Positions 38,594 through 46,799 are shown, counted from the first letter of the stretch. The stretch: 64,000 nucleotides of DNA from Pseudonocardia xinjiangensis (GCF_012911925.1 NZ_JAAXKY010000023.1:1-64000); one strand, 5' to 3'. Translations and numbers: made by a program. The notes: a model not told the origin generated them from the sequence alone.

Positions 38594-39441
38594 TCCCGTC
38601 CAAGTTCGACTACGTCAAGCCGTCGTCGGTGGCCGAGGCCATCACGGCGCTGCGCGACGGCGGCGACGACGCCAAGATCCTGGCCGGTGGCCAGAGCCTG
38701 ATCCCGGTGCTGCGGCTGCGGCTCGCGACGCCGTCGGTGCTGATCGACCTCGGGGGGATCCCGGAGCTGCGGGGCATCCGCGAGGACGGCGACCGCATCG
38801 CGATCGGTGCGATGACGGCCTACTACGACGTCATCCGGGACGACCTGGTGAAGCAGCACGTCAGGCTGCTCGCCCAGGCCACGGAGACGGTGGCCGACGG
38901 CCAGGTGCGCCACCGGGGCACCCTCGGCGGCTCGCTGGCCCACGCCGACCCCGCCGGTGACCTGGGTGCCGTGGCGCTGGCGCTGGACGCCGAGCTGGTG
39001 ATCGCCGGTGCGGACGGCACGCGCACGGTGCCGGCGAGCGAGTTCTTCGTGGACTACTTCACCACGGCGATCGGCGAGGGCGAGATCCTCACCGAGATCC
39101 GGTTCCCGAAGCACACGGGCTGGGGGAGCCACTACGAGAAGTTCAACCGGACCGCGCAGGCCTGGTCGATGGTCGCCATCGCGGCGGCCATCCGGGTCGA
39201 GGGTGGGACCATCGCGGAGGCCCGGGTCGGGCTGACCAACATGGGCACCACGCCGATCCGCGCCACCGGCGTCGAGCAGGCGCTCGTCGGTCAGCCTGCC
39301 ACCGCCGACGCTGTGCGCGCCGCCGCCGACCACGTCACGGAAGGCACATCCGCTCCAAGTGACGCGGATGCGGCCGCCGACTACCGTGAACACCTGGCCA
39401 AGGTGCTCACCGGCCGGGCGGTGCTGGCGGCCGTGGGCTGA
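38590..39441 (+). CDS. FAD-binding medium subunit of molybdenum hydroxylase, operon 2
   Basis: 283 residues. FAD-binding motifs are ILAGGQSLIPVLRLR and [17 protein letters not shown]. The C-terminal CO-dehydrogenase flavoprotein domain runs from about 180 to 280. GTG 38590 overlaps the large-subunit stop. It is followed after about 110 bases by a CoxG-type gene. The order small-large-FAD-CoxG differs from operon 1 and from the canonical cox operon. Confidence 0.94.
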   Translation: MIPSKFDYVKPSSVAEAITALRDGGDDAKILAGGQSLIPVLRLRLATPSVLIDLGGIPELRGIREDGDRIAIGAMTAYYDVIRDDLVKQHVRLLAQATETVADGQVRHRGTLGGSLAHADPAGDLGAVALALDAELVIAGADGTRTVPASEFFVDYFTTAIGEGEILTEIRFPKHTGWGSHYEKFNRTAQAWSMVAIAAAIRVEGGTIAEARVGLTNMGTTPIRATGVEQALVGQPATADAVRAAADHVTEGTSAPSDADAAADYREHLAKVLTGRAVLAAVG

Positions 39442-39550
39442 CGTTCATCGTTCCACCGTGGACGCCTGCTCCGAGCACCCGGGAGCGGGCGTCCACGGCT
39501 TTACGCCCCTCGGCGGTTCGCCGGCCAGGGGTCCGAGAAGGAGACGACTC

Positions 39551-40315
39551 ATGCAGTTGGAGAACAAGTTCACGATCGAAGCGCCGATCGAGAAGGCGTG
39601 GGAGGCGCTGAACACACCCGAGACGGTGGCTCCATGTTTCCCGGGTGCCACGCTCCAGGAGTACGAGGGCGACTCGTTCACCGGCACCGTCAAGGTGAAG
39701 CTCGGGCCCATCTCGCTGACCTACAAGGGCAAGGGCACCTACATCAGCCGCGACGACGAGAACCACGTCGTCGTCATCGAGGCCAACGGGCGTGACTCGC
39801 GCGGCAACGGCACGGCGAAGGCCACCGTCACCGGCACGATGACGGCCGACGGACCCACCCGGACCGCGGTCACGATGGCTACCGACATGACGATCACCGG
39901 CCGCCCGGCGCAGTTCGGACGCGGCGTCATCTCCGATGTGGCCGACAAGATCATCGGTCAGTTCTCGGCGTGCGTGGCCAGCAAGCTCGCGCCCGAGGTC
40001 GAGGGGTCGTCCGCGCCGGCGTCCGCCGGTGCCGAGGCCGCAGCCGCCGGCGGTGGCAGCACCAACGGCTCCGCGGCGCCTGCCACGGCCACCGCCACGG
40101 CGGCCACGGGCCCGGTGCTGGCGACCGCGCCCACCACTCCCGCGCAGTCCACCCCGGCGCCGAAGACCCCTGCGCCGTCCCTGCGCAGCGAGGTCGACGC
40201 GATCGACCTGCTCGACACGGCGGGTGCCCCGGTGCTGAAGCGGGTGGCCCCGGTGGCCGGCGGCCTCCTGCTGCTGCTGATCATCTTCCTGATCCGGCGC
40301 AGCCGCTCCAGCTGA
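39551..40315 (+). CDS. CoxG-like SRPBCC protein with C-terminal membrane anchor
   Basis: 254 residues. The N-terminal SRPBCC/CoxG domain (about 1-150) starts MQLENKFTIEAPIEKAWEAL and contains CFPGATLQEYEGDSF and GRGVISDVADKII. A long Ala/Thr/Pro/Ser linker (about 155-220) leads to one hydrophobic helix (VAGGLLLLLIIFLI) and an Arg-rich end, a tail anchor. CoxG recruits CO dehydrogenase to the membrane in Oligotropha and its relatives can carry menaquinone. A similar docking role for the operon 2 complex is plausible. Confidence 0.9.
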   Translation: MQLENKFTIEAPIEKAWEALNTPETVAPCFPGATLQEYEGDSFTGTVKVKLGPISLTYKGKGTYISRDDENHVVVIEANGRDSRGNGTAKATVTGTMTADGPTRTAVTMATDMTITGRPAQFGRGVISDVADKIIGQFSACVASKLAPEVEGSSAPASAGAEAAAAGGGSTNGSAAPATATATAATGPVLATAPTTPAQSTPAPKTPAPSLRSEVDAIDLLDTAGAPVLKRVAPVAGGLLLLLIIFLIRRSRSS

Positions 40316-40329
40316 GCGCGTTCCCGACG

Positions 40330-40358
40330 GAGGGCAGGCGACCAGGTCGCCTGCCCTC
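40330..40358. terminator. Bidirectional hairpin between convergent genes
   Basis: GAGGGCAGGCGAC, loop CAG, GTCGCCTGCCCTC: a perfect 13-bp stem 14 bases after the coxG stop and 44 bases from the stop of the opposing gene. There is no long T-run, as is common for hairpin terminators in high-GC actinobacteria. Confidence 0.8.
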
Positions 40359-40402
40359 GTCAGCGTGCAGCACAGGCCGTGGCCGGCCGGTTCACCTCCC
40401 GG

Positions 40403-40774
40403 TCAGTCGTCCCAACGGTCGTCGTCCCGGCCGTCGTCGTCCCGCCGGTCGTCGTCCCGAATGTCGTCGTCCCGGTGGTCGTCGCGCCGGTCGTCGTCCC
40501 ACAGGTCGTCCCGCCGGTCGTCGTCCCAGCGGTCGTCGTCCCACCTGTCGTCGTCGACGTCCGTGCGGGAGAGCTCGCCCGGGACGGTGGGCTGAGCAGG
40601 TGCGGGGCTGGTCGGGGTCGGCGTCGGGATCGCCGGGCCGCCGATCCCGGAGTCGGCGGTGGCGGTCCGCACGGGTGTGGGGGAGTCCGTGCTCGCGACA
40701 GCGAACGCGGTACCACCGATCAGCAGGGTGGCGACGGCGGCGGCCGTACCGATGACGATGCGGGGCGTGGACAT
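40403..40774 (-). CDS. Exported protein with Asp/Arg/Trp repeat tail
   Basis: 123 residues. A signal peptide or anchor (about 5-28; IVIGTAAAVATLLIGGTAFA) is followed by a Thr/Pro/Ala linker (30-68) and a repetitive tail from residue 71 made of DDDRW/DDDRR units. By my count the last 53 residues include 31 Asp and four Trp. ATG 40774 follows GAGGAGC. No family is recognised. The tail could bind cations or basic surfaces. It lies directly downstream of the kinase of an OmpR-type two-component system, whose other side carries another exported Asp-tailed protein. Confidence 0.75.
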   Translation of the reverse strand: MSTPRIVIGTAAAVATLLIGGTAFAVASTDSPTPVRTATADSGIGGPAIPTPTPTSPAPAQPTVPGELSRTDVDDDRWDDDRWDDDRRDDLWDDDRRDDHRDDDIRDDDRRDDDGRDDDRWDD

Positions 40775-40860
40775 TTCTGCTCCTCAGGGTCGTGGTGCTT
40801 GCCGACATCACGGTGTCGATCACCGGCCTAGAGGCGCGCTGCCACAGCCCTAACACCGCG

Positions 40861-42156
40861 TTAGGCCGGTGGGCCCTGAAGTCCTCCGAGCTCGAGCACG
40901 ACCTCCAGCCCGCCACGGGCGGAGCGGCCCAGCACGAGCCGGCCACCTGCCTGCTCCGCACTGCGGCGGGCGATGTCGAGCCCGAGACCCGTGGAACGGC
41001 CACCGCTGGCGCCGCGCCGTACGGTCGCCCCGTCCGGGAGCCCCGGTCCGGCGTCGGAGACCACGAAGACGGCGCCGCCTCCGGGACGGGGCGCGAGCCG
41101 TACCGCGAAGGACGTGCCGTCCGGGGTGTGGGCGAAGATGTTGCCCAGCAGCGCGTCGACACAGGCGCCGAGGTCGGCCGCGCCCAGCGCCACCGGCAGC
41201 GGGCCCGGGGTGATCTCGACCGTCGTCTCCCGATCGGTGTCCTCGGCCAGCACCGCCCAGAACGCCACCCGCTCCCGCACCACGGCGGCGGCGTCGCTGC
41301 CGATGCGTCCCGCGCCTGGCCCGCTGCCGCGCCGCCTGGCCTGCTCGATCGCCTGTGTGACCGCGCGCTGCACCGCGTCGACCCCGGCGCCGATCCGGGC
41401 CGCGTCCTGCTGTCCCGGGAGGGCTTCGGCGTCCAGGCGCAACGCGGTGAGCGGGGTGCGGACGCGGTGGGCGAGGTCGGCCACGGTCTCGCGCTCCTCC
41501 CGCAGCAGCTCCGCGATGCGGCCGGCAAGGCCGTTCAGTGCCTCGGCGACCACGCCGAGCTCGCCGGGTGCGGTGGGGTCGGCGCGCGCGGCCAGGTCGC
41601 CGCAGGCGAGGCGGTGGGAGACCGCGGCGAGGTCGGTGGTGGACCGGACCAGGGAGCGGGCCAGCCGGTCGGCGACGGCGAGGCTGAGGCCCAGCAGACC
41701 CACCCCGAGCGCTCCGAGCAGCAGCCACGCCCCCGGCACGCCTCGGCTGAGCTCGGCGTCGGGCACGAACGAGCGGATCACCCCGGCTTCGCCCGCCTGG
41801 TCGCGGACCGCGACGACGATCTCCCGGCCCCCGTCCACCACCGCGGACCTGCTGGTGCCGAGCGCTCCGAGCTCGACCAACGGGGTCCGCTCGGCCGGGG
41901 TGCCGAGGACGGTGCCGTCGGCCAGGAACACGGTGATGGCGTCGGGTGACGGGGCGTCGAGCTGCTGGACGGTGAGGGCGAGGGAGGTGCGGTCGGCCGT
42001 GCCCACGAGCGAGCTGAGTGACTGCGCCTCGACGGTGGCGGCCTGCACCGCCCGGTCGGCGGCGACGGTGCGCAGCAGCAGGGCGAGCGGCACGAGGAAG
42101 GCGATCAGTACCAGCGACGTCGTCGCCCCGACGAGGGTGAGGATGCGGCGGCGCAT
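40861..42156 (-). CDS. Sensor histidine kinase, OmpR/EnvZ class
   Basis: 431 residues: a membrane helix (9-30), an extracytoplasmic sensor domain of about 110 residues, a second helix (142-164), HAMP (about 165-220), the HisKA motif DLAHRVRTPLTALR with phosphoacceptor His230, and an ATPase domain with SDAGPGLPDG and STGLGLDIARR. ATG 42156 lies five bases after the response-regulator stop. In the HATPase N box the usual Asn region reads LLGNIFAHTPDG. A sensor of cations or envelope state is plausible given the Asp-rich neighbours, but this is inference. Confidence 0.92.
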   Translation of the reverse strand: MRRRILTLVGATTSLVLIAFLVPLALLLRTVAADRAVQAATVEAQSLSSLVGTADRTSLALTVQQLDAPSPDAITVFLADGTVLGTPAERTPLVELGALGTSRSAVVDGGREIVVAVRDQAGEAGVIRSFVPDAELSRGVPGAWLLLGALGVGLLGLSLAVADRLARSLVRSTTDLAAVSHRLACGDLAARADPTAPGELGVVAEALNGLAGRIAELLREERETVADLAHRVRTPLTALRLDAEALPGQQDAARIGAGVDAVQRAVTQAIEQARRRGSGPGAGRIGSDAAAVVRERVAFWAVLAEDTDRETTVEITPGPLPVALGAADLGACVDALLGNIFAHTPDGTSFAVRLAPRPGGGAVFVVSDAGPGLPDGATVRRGASGGRSTGLGLDIARRSAEQAGGRLVLGRSARGGLEVVLELGGLQGPPA

Positions 42157-42161
42157 GTCGC

Positions 42162-42845
42162 TCAGCCCTGCGGTGCGGAGATCCGCACGCCGACGCCGCG
42201 CACGGCGTGCAGGTAGCGCGGCTCCTGGGCGGTCTCCCCGAGCTTGCGGCGCAGCCAGGACAGGTGGACGTCGACGGTCTTGTCGGCGCCGCCGTAGGGC
42301 AGCTGCCATACCTCGGTGAGCAGCTCACGTTTGCTGACGACCTGGCCGGAGCGGGCCGCGAGGTAGTGCAGGAGCGAGAACTCGCGGGGCGTGAGGTCGA
42401 GCGCGACGCCGTCGAGGCTCGCCTCGCGCGCCCGCGGGTCCACCCGCAGCCCGCCCACCACGACCGCCGGATCGGCCACGGCGTCCCCGGTGCGGCGCAG
42501 CACGGCTCGGATGCGGGCGTCGAGCTGCGCGGCGCTGAACGGCTTGACCAGGTAGTCGTCGGCGCCGGCGTCGAGTACGGCCACGATCTCGGACTCGTCG
42601 TCGCGTGCGGTCGCCACGATCACCGGCACCGCGCTCACACCACGCAGCATCCGGAGCACGGTCGTGCCGTCGAGGTCGGGCAGCCCGAGATCGAGCACGA
42701 CCAGGTCGGGCCGGTTCGTCACGGCCGACTCGAGACCGGGCAGCGCGGCGGCGGCCGAGTCGACCGCGTGCCCGCGCTCGGTCAGGCCGCGGATCAGCGC
42801 GCCGCGAATCGCCGGATCGTCCTCGATGAGAAGTACCTGGGCCAC
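42162..42845 (-). CDS. OmpR/PhoB-family response regulator
   Basis: 227 residues. The receiver domain has Glu8-Asp9-Asp10, phosphoacceptor Asp52 in VVLDLGLPDLDG and Lys in YLVKPF. The C-terminal winged helix includes LTPREFSLLHYLAARSGQVV and DVHLSWLRRKLGE. GTG 42845 begins VAQVLLIEDDPA; a longer frame starts at 42875 but lacks support. It precedes its kinase by five bases. The divergent exported Asp-tailed protein starts 114 bases away behind direct repeats that could be its binding site. Confidence 0.93.
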   Translation of the reverse strand: MAQVLLIEDDPAIRGALIRGLTERGHAVDSAAAALPGLESAVTNRPDLVVLDLGLPDLDGTTVLRMLRGVSAVPVIVATARDDESEIVAVLDAGADDYLVKPFSAAQLDARIRAVLRRTGDAVADPAVVVGGLRVDPRAREASLDGVALDLTPREFSLLHYLAARSGQVVSKRELLTEVWQLPYGGADKTVDVHLSWLRRKLGETAQEPRYLHAVRGVGVRISAPQG

Positions 42846-42922
42846 CGGCTGAACCGTAGAACAGCCGACGATCACCGCACCACGGTCGGGCGCCCCGGCA
42901 GCTCACTCCTAGTGCGGTCTTA

Positions 42923-42939
42923 GGAGCGTCTTAACCCAC
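42923..42939 (+). promoter_or_regulatory. GTCTTA direct repeat, 11-bp spacing
   Basis: GTCTTAGGAGCGTCTTA sits about 20-36 bases upstream of the Asp-tailed exported protein gene, in the divergent gap with the OmpR-type regulator. Two half-sites 11 bp apart are the usual layout for OmpR/PhoB dimers. Confidence 0.4.
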
Positions 42940-42958
42940 GACCCGGCAGGCTGATCGC

Positions 42959-43453
42959 ATGAGCTCCCCGCGCACGCGAACAGCACTGGTCGCGCTCGCG
43001 TGGACGGCGGCCGTGGTCGTCGCGACGCTGGTGGGGATGAGCGCGGTCGGCGCGATCGGCACCGGCATCCTCGGGCGCGGGCAGCAGGCGCTCACGCCGT
43101 CCCAGGTGGACCAGGCGCTCGCGGCCGCCCGGGCGGTGCCGGCCTCGGCGCCGGTTGCCCCGCCGTCCCCGACAGACCCGCCGTCCCCGCCGTCCGACTC
43201 GGCCGCCGCCGCCGCCGTCGCCGACGTCGTCACGAGTCCCGGTGGCACGATCGTCGCCCGGTGCACGGGCAGCGCCGTCGAGATCGTCTCGGCCAGTCCG
43301 GCCCAGGGCTTCCGCCTCGACGACGAGCGCGAGGGATCGCGGATGCAGTTCGAGTCCGAGGACACGACGGTCGCGGTGCAGCTGAGCTGCCAGGGCGGCC
43401 GGCCGGTCGGTGCGGTGGAGGTCCAGGGCGATGACGATGACGATGACGACTGA
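42959..43453 (+). CDS. Exported single-pass protein with C-terminal poly-Asp
   Basis: 164 residues. One hydrophobic segment (about 9-37) and a Pro/Ser/Ala linker (58-85) precede a small domain (about 88-156) with two cysteines (102 and 144) that could form a disulfide. The protein ends with seven consecutive Asp residues, encoded partly by a GATGAC repeat. No family is recognised. It is divergent from an OmpR-type two-component system and, with the Asp/Arg/Trp-repeat protein on the other side, brackets it. A shared role in cation sensing or buffering is inference. Confidence 0.78.
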   Translation: MSSPRTRTALVALAWTAAVVVATLVGMSAVGAIGTGILGRGQQALTPSQVDQALAAARAVPASAPVAPPSPTDPPSPPSDSAAAAAVADVVTSPGGTIVARCTGSAVEIVSASPAQGFRLDDEREGSRMQFESEDTTVAVQLSCQGGRPVGAVEVQGDDDDDDD

Positions 43454-43503
43454 GCCTCGGAATTCGGGTGGCCGGGGCGGCCCCGCTCCTGCACAGTGAC
43501 GCC

Positions 43504-44262
43504 GTGCGTGGGCTGACCGACGAACAGATCGACCGCTTCGTGCACGACGGCCTCGTGCACGTCGAGGGCGCGTTTCCGCGGGAGCTGGCCGATGCGGGCC
43601 GGGCCGTGCTGTGGAAGGCCACGGGCTGCGATCCGGAGGACGCCACCACGTGGACACGTCCGGTGATCCGGCTCGACCACTTCACCCAGGAGCCGTTCCG
43701 CGCCGCCGCCAACACGCCGCTGCTGCACGCCGCGTTCGACCAGCTGGTGGGCACCGCGCGCTGGCTTCCGCAGGGGGGCCTCGGCACCTTCCCCGTCCGG
43801 TTCCCGCACCCCGACCCGCCCGGCGACGACGGCTGGCACGTGGAGGGGAGCTTCGCCGACCCGGCAGGCGGCTACCGGCTGAACGTCCGGTCGCGCGGGC
43901 GCGCGTTGCTGATGCTGTTCCTGTTCTCCGACGTCGGCCCCGACGACGCGCCCACCCGGGTGCGGACCGGTTCGCACCTCGACGCCGCCCGGTTGCTCGC
44001 GCCGCACGGCGACGACGGTGCGGAGTTCTTCGCGTTCGCCCGCGAGGTGGTGCCGACCACCGAGCACCGGCCGGAGGTCGTGGCCACCGGGGCAGCGGGT
44101 GACGTCTACCTGTGCCACCCGTTCCTCGTGCACTCCGCGCAGCCCCACCGCGGCACGAGGCCGCGGTTCATGGCCCAGCCGCCCCTCCTGCCGAGGGGCG
44201 AGCTCGATCTCGAGCACCCCGTGTCACCGGTGGAACGGGCCGTGCACGACGCGCTGGCGTGA
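43504..44262 (+). CDS. Phytanoyl-CoA dioxygenase-like Fe(II)/2-oxoglutarate enzyme
   Basis: 252 residues, starting VRGLTDEQIDRFVHDGLVHV, the typical PhyH N-terminus. The metal site is in GWHVEGSF (His112, Glu114) and YLCHPFLVHSAQPHRG (distal His, probably His210, followed by an Arg for 2-oxoglutarate). The family normally has HxD; the Glu here is unusual. The substrate is unknown. GTG 43504 is preferred; the frame is open to GTG 43468. It is the first of three dioxygenase-fold genes in a row, convergent with alkB. Confidence 0.85.
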   Translation: MRGLTDEQIDRFVHDGLVHVEGAFPRELADAGRAVLWKATGCDPEDATTWTRPVIRLDHFTQEPFRAAANTPLLHAAFDQLVGTARWLPQGGLGTFPVRFPHPDPPGDDGWHVEGSFADPAGGYRLNVRSRGRALLMLFLFSDVGPDDAPTRVRTGSHLDAARLLAPHGDDGAEFFAFAREVVPTTEHRPEVVATGAAGDVYLCHPFLVHSAQPHRGTRPRFMAQPPLLPRGELDLEHPVSPVERAVHDALA

Positions 44263-44265
44263 CCG

Positions 44266-44937
44266 TCAGGCCAGCCCCGAGACCCGGAGCGTGATGTTGA
44301 GCCGTCCTGCGGCAAGTCCGGTGTCGGGCAGGTCGGACGCGGGGAGCAGCTTCGGCACGCCGTGGTAGGCCAGCCTGCTCTCGTCGCCGAAGACGACCAG
44401 GTCGCCGGAGTGCAGCTCCACGTCGGTCCACGGGCGGCCGCGGTTCTCGGTGTTGCCGAAGCGGAACAGGCACGGCGCGCCGATGCTCAACGAGACGACG
44501 GGCTCGGGTGACTGCTCGTCGCCGTCGCGGTGCAGCCCCATCCTCGCGCCGTCGTCGTAGTGGTTGATCAACGCGATGTCGGGCCGGTAGCCGCGGGCGC
44601 GGTCGGGATCGCCGTACGCGTCGGCGACGGCGTCGCGGCCGAGGTCGCCGAGCCATTCGGGGAACGGCGTCACGGGCGAGCCGTCCTGGTCGTCGCGGGT
44701 GCGGGAGTAGCGGTAGGGGTACCAGTGCCACCCGAGGCAGACGCTGCGCACCGACATCTGGCCGCCGTTCGGCATGACCGCCGCGCGGATGCCCGGCCCC
44801 TCGCTCGCCCACTCCCGGCACGCGCGGACCAGCTCGCGCTGCCGGTCGAGGTCGAGCCAGTCGGGCACGTGCACCGCGCCCGGGGCGAGCACCCGTCGCT
44901 CCCGGGGGATCAGCGCGGCGGACACGACGACTCCCAC
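44266..44937 (-). CDS. alkB: AlkB-type DNA/RNA dealkylase
   Basis: A 223-residue Fe(II)/2-oxoglutarate dioxygenase that reverses 1-methyladenine and 3-methylcytosine damage by oxidative demethylation. The metal ligands are His136 and Asp138 in GLHRDGDE and His192 in LAYHGVPKLL. The 2-oxoglutarate and substrate motif RLNITLR contains Arg212 and Arg218. NHYDDGARMG matches the family. GTG 44937 has GGAGGG just upstream; GTG 44925 is an alternative. The gene sits 22 bases downstream of the stop of another dioxygenase on the same strand. Confidence 0.95.
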   Translation of the reverse strand: MGVVVSAALIPRERRVLAPGAVHVPDWLDLDRQRELVRACREWASEGPGIRAAVMPNGGQMSVRSVCLGWHWYPYRYSRTRDDQDGSPVTPFPEWLGDLGRDAVADAYGDPDRARGYRPDIALINHYDDGARMGLHRDGDEQSPEPVVSLSIGAPCLFRFGNTENRGRPWTDVELHSGDLVVFGDESRLAYHGVPKLLPASDLPDTGLAAGRLNITLRVSGLA

Positions 44938-44959
44938 ACGCCCTCCAGTGTGCCCGCCG

Positions 44960-45682
44960 TCAACGCGCGTTGTGGAAGATGATGCCCAGCACGTGCCGGT
45001 TCCCGCTGTGCACGGCGCTCACGCCGTGGCGCATCTGCACCCGGTGGTGGCCGCGCGAGCCGAGCTTCGGCCGGTTGCGCACCGGGAAGATCACCGCCTC
45101 GCCCTGCCGGGGCCGCAGCACCACCGGGCGGGACTGCTGGCGGGGGCGCTGCTCGACGAACACGCTCTCGCCGCCGGTGAAGTCCTCGTCGGGACGGCTC
45201 AGCATCACCAGGAACTGCAGCGGGAACGTCAGGTCGCCGTAGACGTCCTGGTGCAGGCAGTTGTAACCGCCCGGGCCGTAGCGCAGCACCAGCGGGGTGG
45301 GCCGGTGCTGACCCAGCGCCGCACACTCGGCCAGCAGGTCGTCGAGCGTGGTGGGGAACGTGCGCTCGCCGAGCAGCCCGGCCCACCGGTTGGCGACGGT
45401 GGCCAGCGGCGGGTAGAGCTGCTCGCGCAGCGTCTGGACCAGCGGCGGGAGCGGGTCGGCGAAGTAGCGGTAGCTGCCCTCGCCGAACGCGTGCCGGGCC
45501 ATCACGACCGTGCTGCGGAACCGCTCGTCCTCGTCGAACATCGCAACCACCTCGGCGCACTGCCCGGGTGAGAGCAGCGGCGGGGTGGTGGCGACGCCGT
45601 CGACGTCGAGGCGCTCCTGCAGCGCCGCCCAGTCCAGGCCGTCCAGCCGATCCCGGGTGCCTTCCGGTGCTGCGGTACTCAT
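44960..45682 (-). CDS. 2OG-Fe(II) oxygenase (prolyl-hydroxylase-like)
   Basis: 240 residues. The double-stranded beta-helix metal site is LHQDVYGD (His144, Asp146), with the distal ligand in RHGVSAVHSGNRHVLGIIF (His219 likely, Arg229 for 2-oxoglutarate). Conserved segments LVLRYGPGGYNCLHQD and TGGESVFVEQRPRQQSR fit a family often encoded next to alkB in actinobacteria. Its substrate is unknown; a role in nucleic acid or protein repair alongside AlkB is plausible. ATG 45682 starts MSTAAPEGTRDRLDGLDW. The frame is open much further upstream but that part is not coding-like. Confidence 0.88.
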   Translation of the reverse strand: MSTAAPEGTRDRLDGLDWAALQERLDVDGVATTPPLLSPGQCAEVVAMFDEDERFRSTVVMARHAFGEGSYRYFADPLPPLVQTLREQLYPPLATVANRWAGLLGERTFPTTLDDLLAECAALGQHRPTPLVLRYGPGGYNCLHQDVYGDLTFPLQFLVMLSRPDEDFTGGESVFVEQRPRQQSRPVVLRPRQGEAVIFPVRNRPKLGSRGHHRVQMRHGVSAVHSGNRHVLGIIFHNAR

Positions 45683-45752
45683 GGTTCCACTGTCGCCGGT
45701 CCGCGGGCCCCGTGCTGGCGGGAAACGGCCACGGGGATCAGGATGACCGCTC

Positions 45753-46715
45753 ATGCGCACCGGACCGCACAACGCACTGACCGACGTGCCGGGCCTCCGG
45801 GTCGGACACGCATCCGCACCCGGGGCGGGAGCGCGCAGCGGCGTCACTGTCGTGGTCGCCCCGCCGGACGGGGCCGTCGGCGGGGTGGACGTCCGCGGCG
45901 CCCCACAGGGCACCCGCGAGACCGATCTGCTCGACCCGGTCCGGACCGTGCAGCGGGTGCACGCCGTCGTGCTCACCGGTGGCGGCGCGTACGGGCTGGC
46001 CGCGGTGGACGGCGTGATGCAACGGCTGGAGGAGGCGGCGGCGGGGTTCGCGGTGCCCGGCGGTGTGGTGCCGATCGTGCCGGCCGCCACCGTGCCCGAC
46101 CTGGGCCGCGGTGGTGGTCCCGGGTCCCGGTTGGACGGCCCCACCGGCGCCGCCGCGTTCGACGCCGCCGCCGACGGGGCGGTCGCCCAGGGATCCGTCG
46201 GAGCGGGGACGGGCGCGGTCGCCGGCGGCCTGCCGGGCGGTGTGGGCACCGCGAGCGCGATACTCGACGACGGGTCCGTGGTGGCCGCGCTCGTCGTCGT
46301 CGACTCCGTCGGGTCGGCCGTCGACCCGGTGTCGCGGACGCTCCACGGCGCGCGCGCCGGGCTGCCGGGCGAGTTCGCGGACCCTGTCATCGATCAGCCC
46401 GAGCCACCACCACCGGCGGCGGGTCCGGCGACGACGCTTGCGGTGGTGGCCACCGACGTCACCCTCGACAAAGCGGGCTGCGCGCGGCTCGCCACGATGG
46501 GCCACGACGGGCTCACCCGCGCGCTGGCCCCGTCGGAGACCGCCTCCGACGATGCCGTGGTCTTCGGGCTCTCCGTCGCCACCCGGCCGGCCCCCGCGCC
46601 ACTCGCGTTCGGCACGCTGCACGCCGCCGCGGCCGACGTGGTCTCCCGTGCGGTCGCCCACGCGCTGCTCGCCGCACACACCGTCCCGGCGGTCGGCGGC
46701 GCAGTGTCAGATTGA
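45753..46715 (+). CDS. P1-family (S58, DmpA-like) peptidase
   Basis: 320 residues. Begins with NALTDVPGLRVGHA, the family's conserved opening, and contains VVLTGGGAYGLAAVDGVM and GSVGAGTGA. Autoprocessing in this Ntn-type family occurs before the nucleophile in an N-T-T-like motif; here the segment is PATTLAVVATDVTL with Thr227-Thr228 as candidates, and the usual Asn is Ala. Members are aminopeptidases or amidases with variable substrates. ATG 45753 begins MRTGPHNALT. It diverges from the 2OG oxygenase gene. Confidence 0.88.
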   Translation: MRTGPHNALTDVPGLRVGHASAPGAGARSGVTVVVAPPDGAVGGVDVRGAPQGTRETDLLDPVRTVQRVHAVVLTGGGAYGLAAVDGVMQRLEEAAAGFAVPGGVVPIVPAATVPDLGRGGGPGSRLDGPTGAAAFDAAADGAVAQGSVGAGTGAVAGGLPGGVGTASAILDDGSVVAALVVVDSVGSAVDPVSRTLHGARAGLPGEFADPVIDQPEPPPPAAGPATTLAVVATDVTLDKAGCARLATMGHDGLTRALAPSETASDDAVVFGLSVATRPAPAPLAFGTLHAAAADVVSRAVAHALLAAHTVPAVGGAVSD

Positions 46716-46799
46716 GACGATGAGCCGACGCGAGCGGCCTAGCGTCGGTGAGCGCCGTCCGTCACAGCCGTGGCGGCGCTCCGTCGCGAGGAGAAGCCG

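Noticed and set aside
43435-43453. GATGAC repeat as a microsatellite
   Set aside because: It is the coding sequence of the C-terminal poly-Asp of the exported protein and is explained by that.
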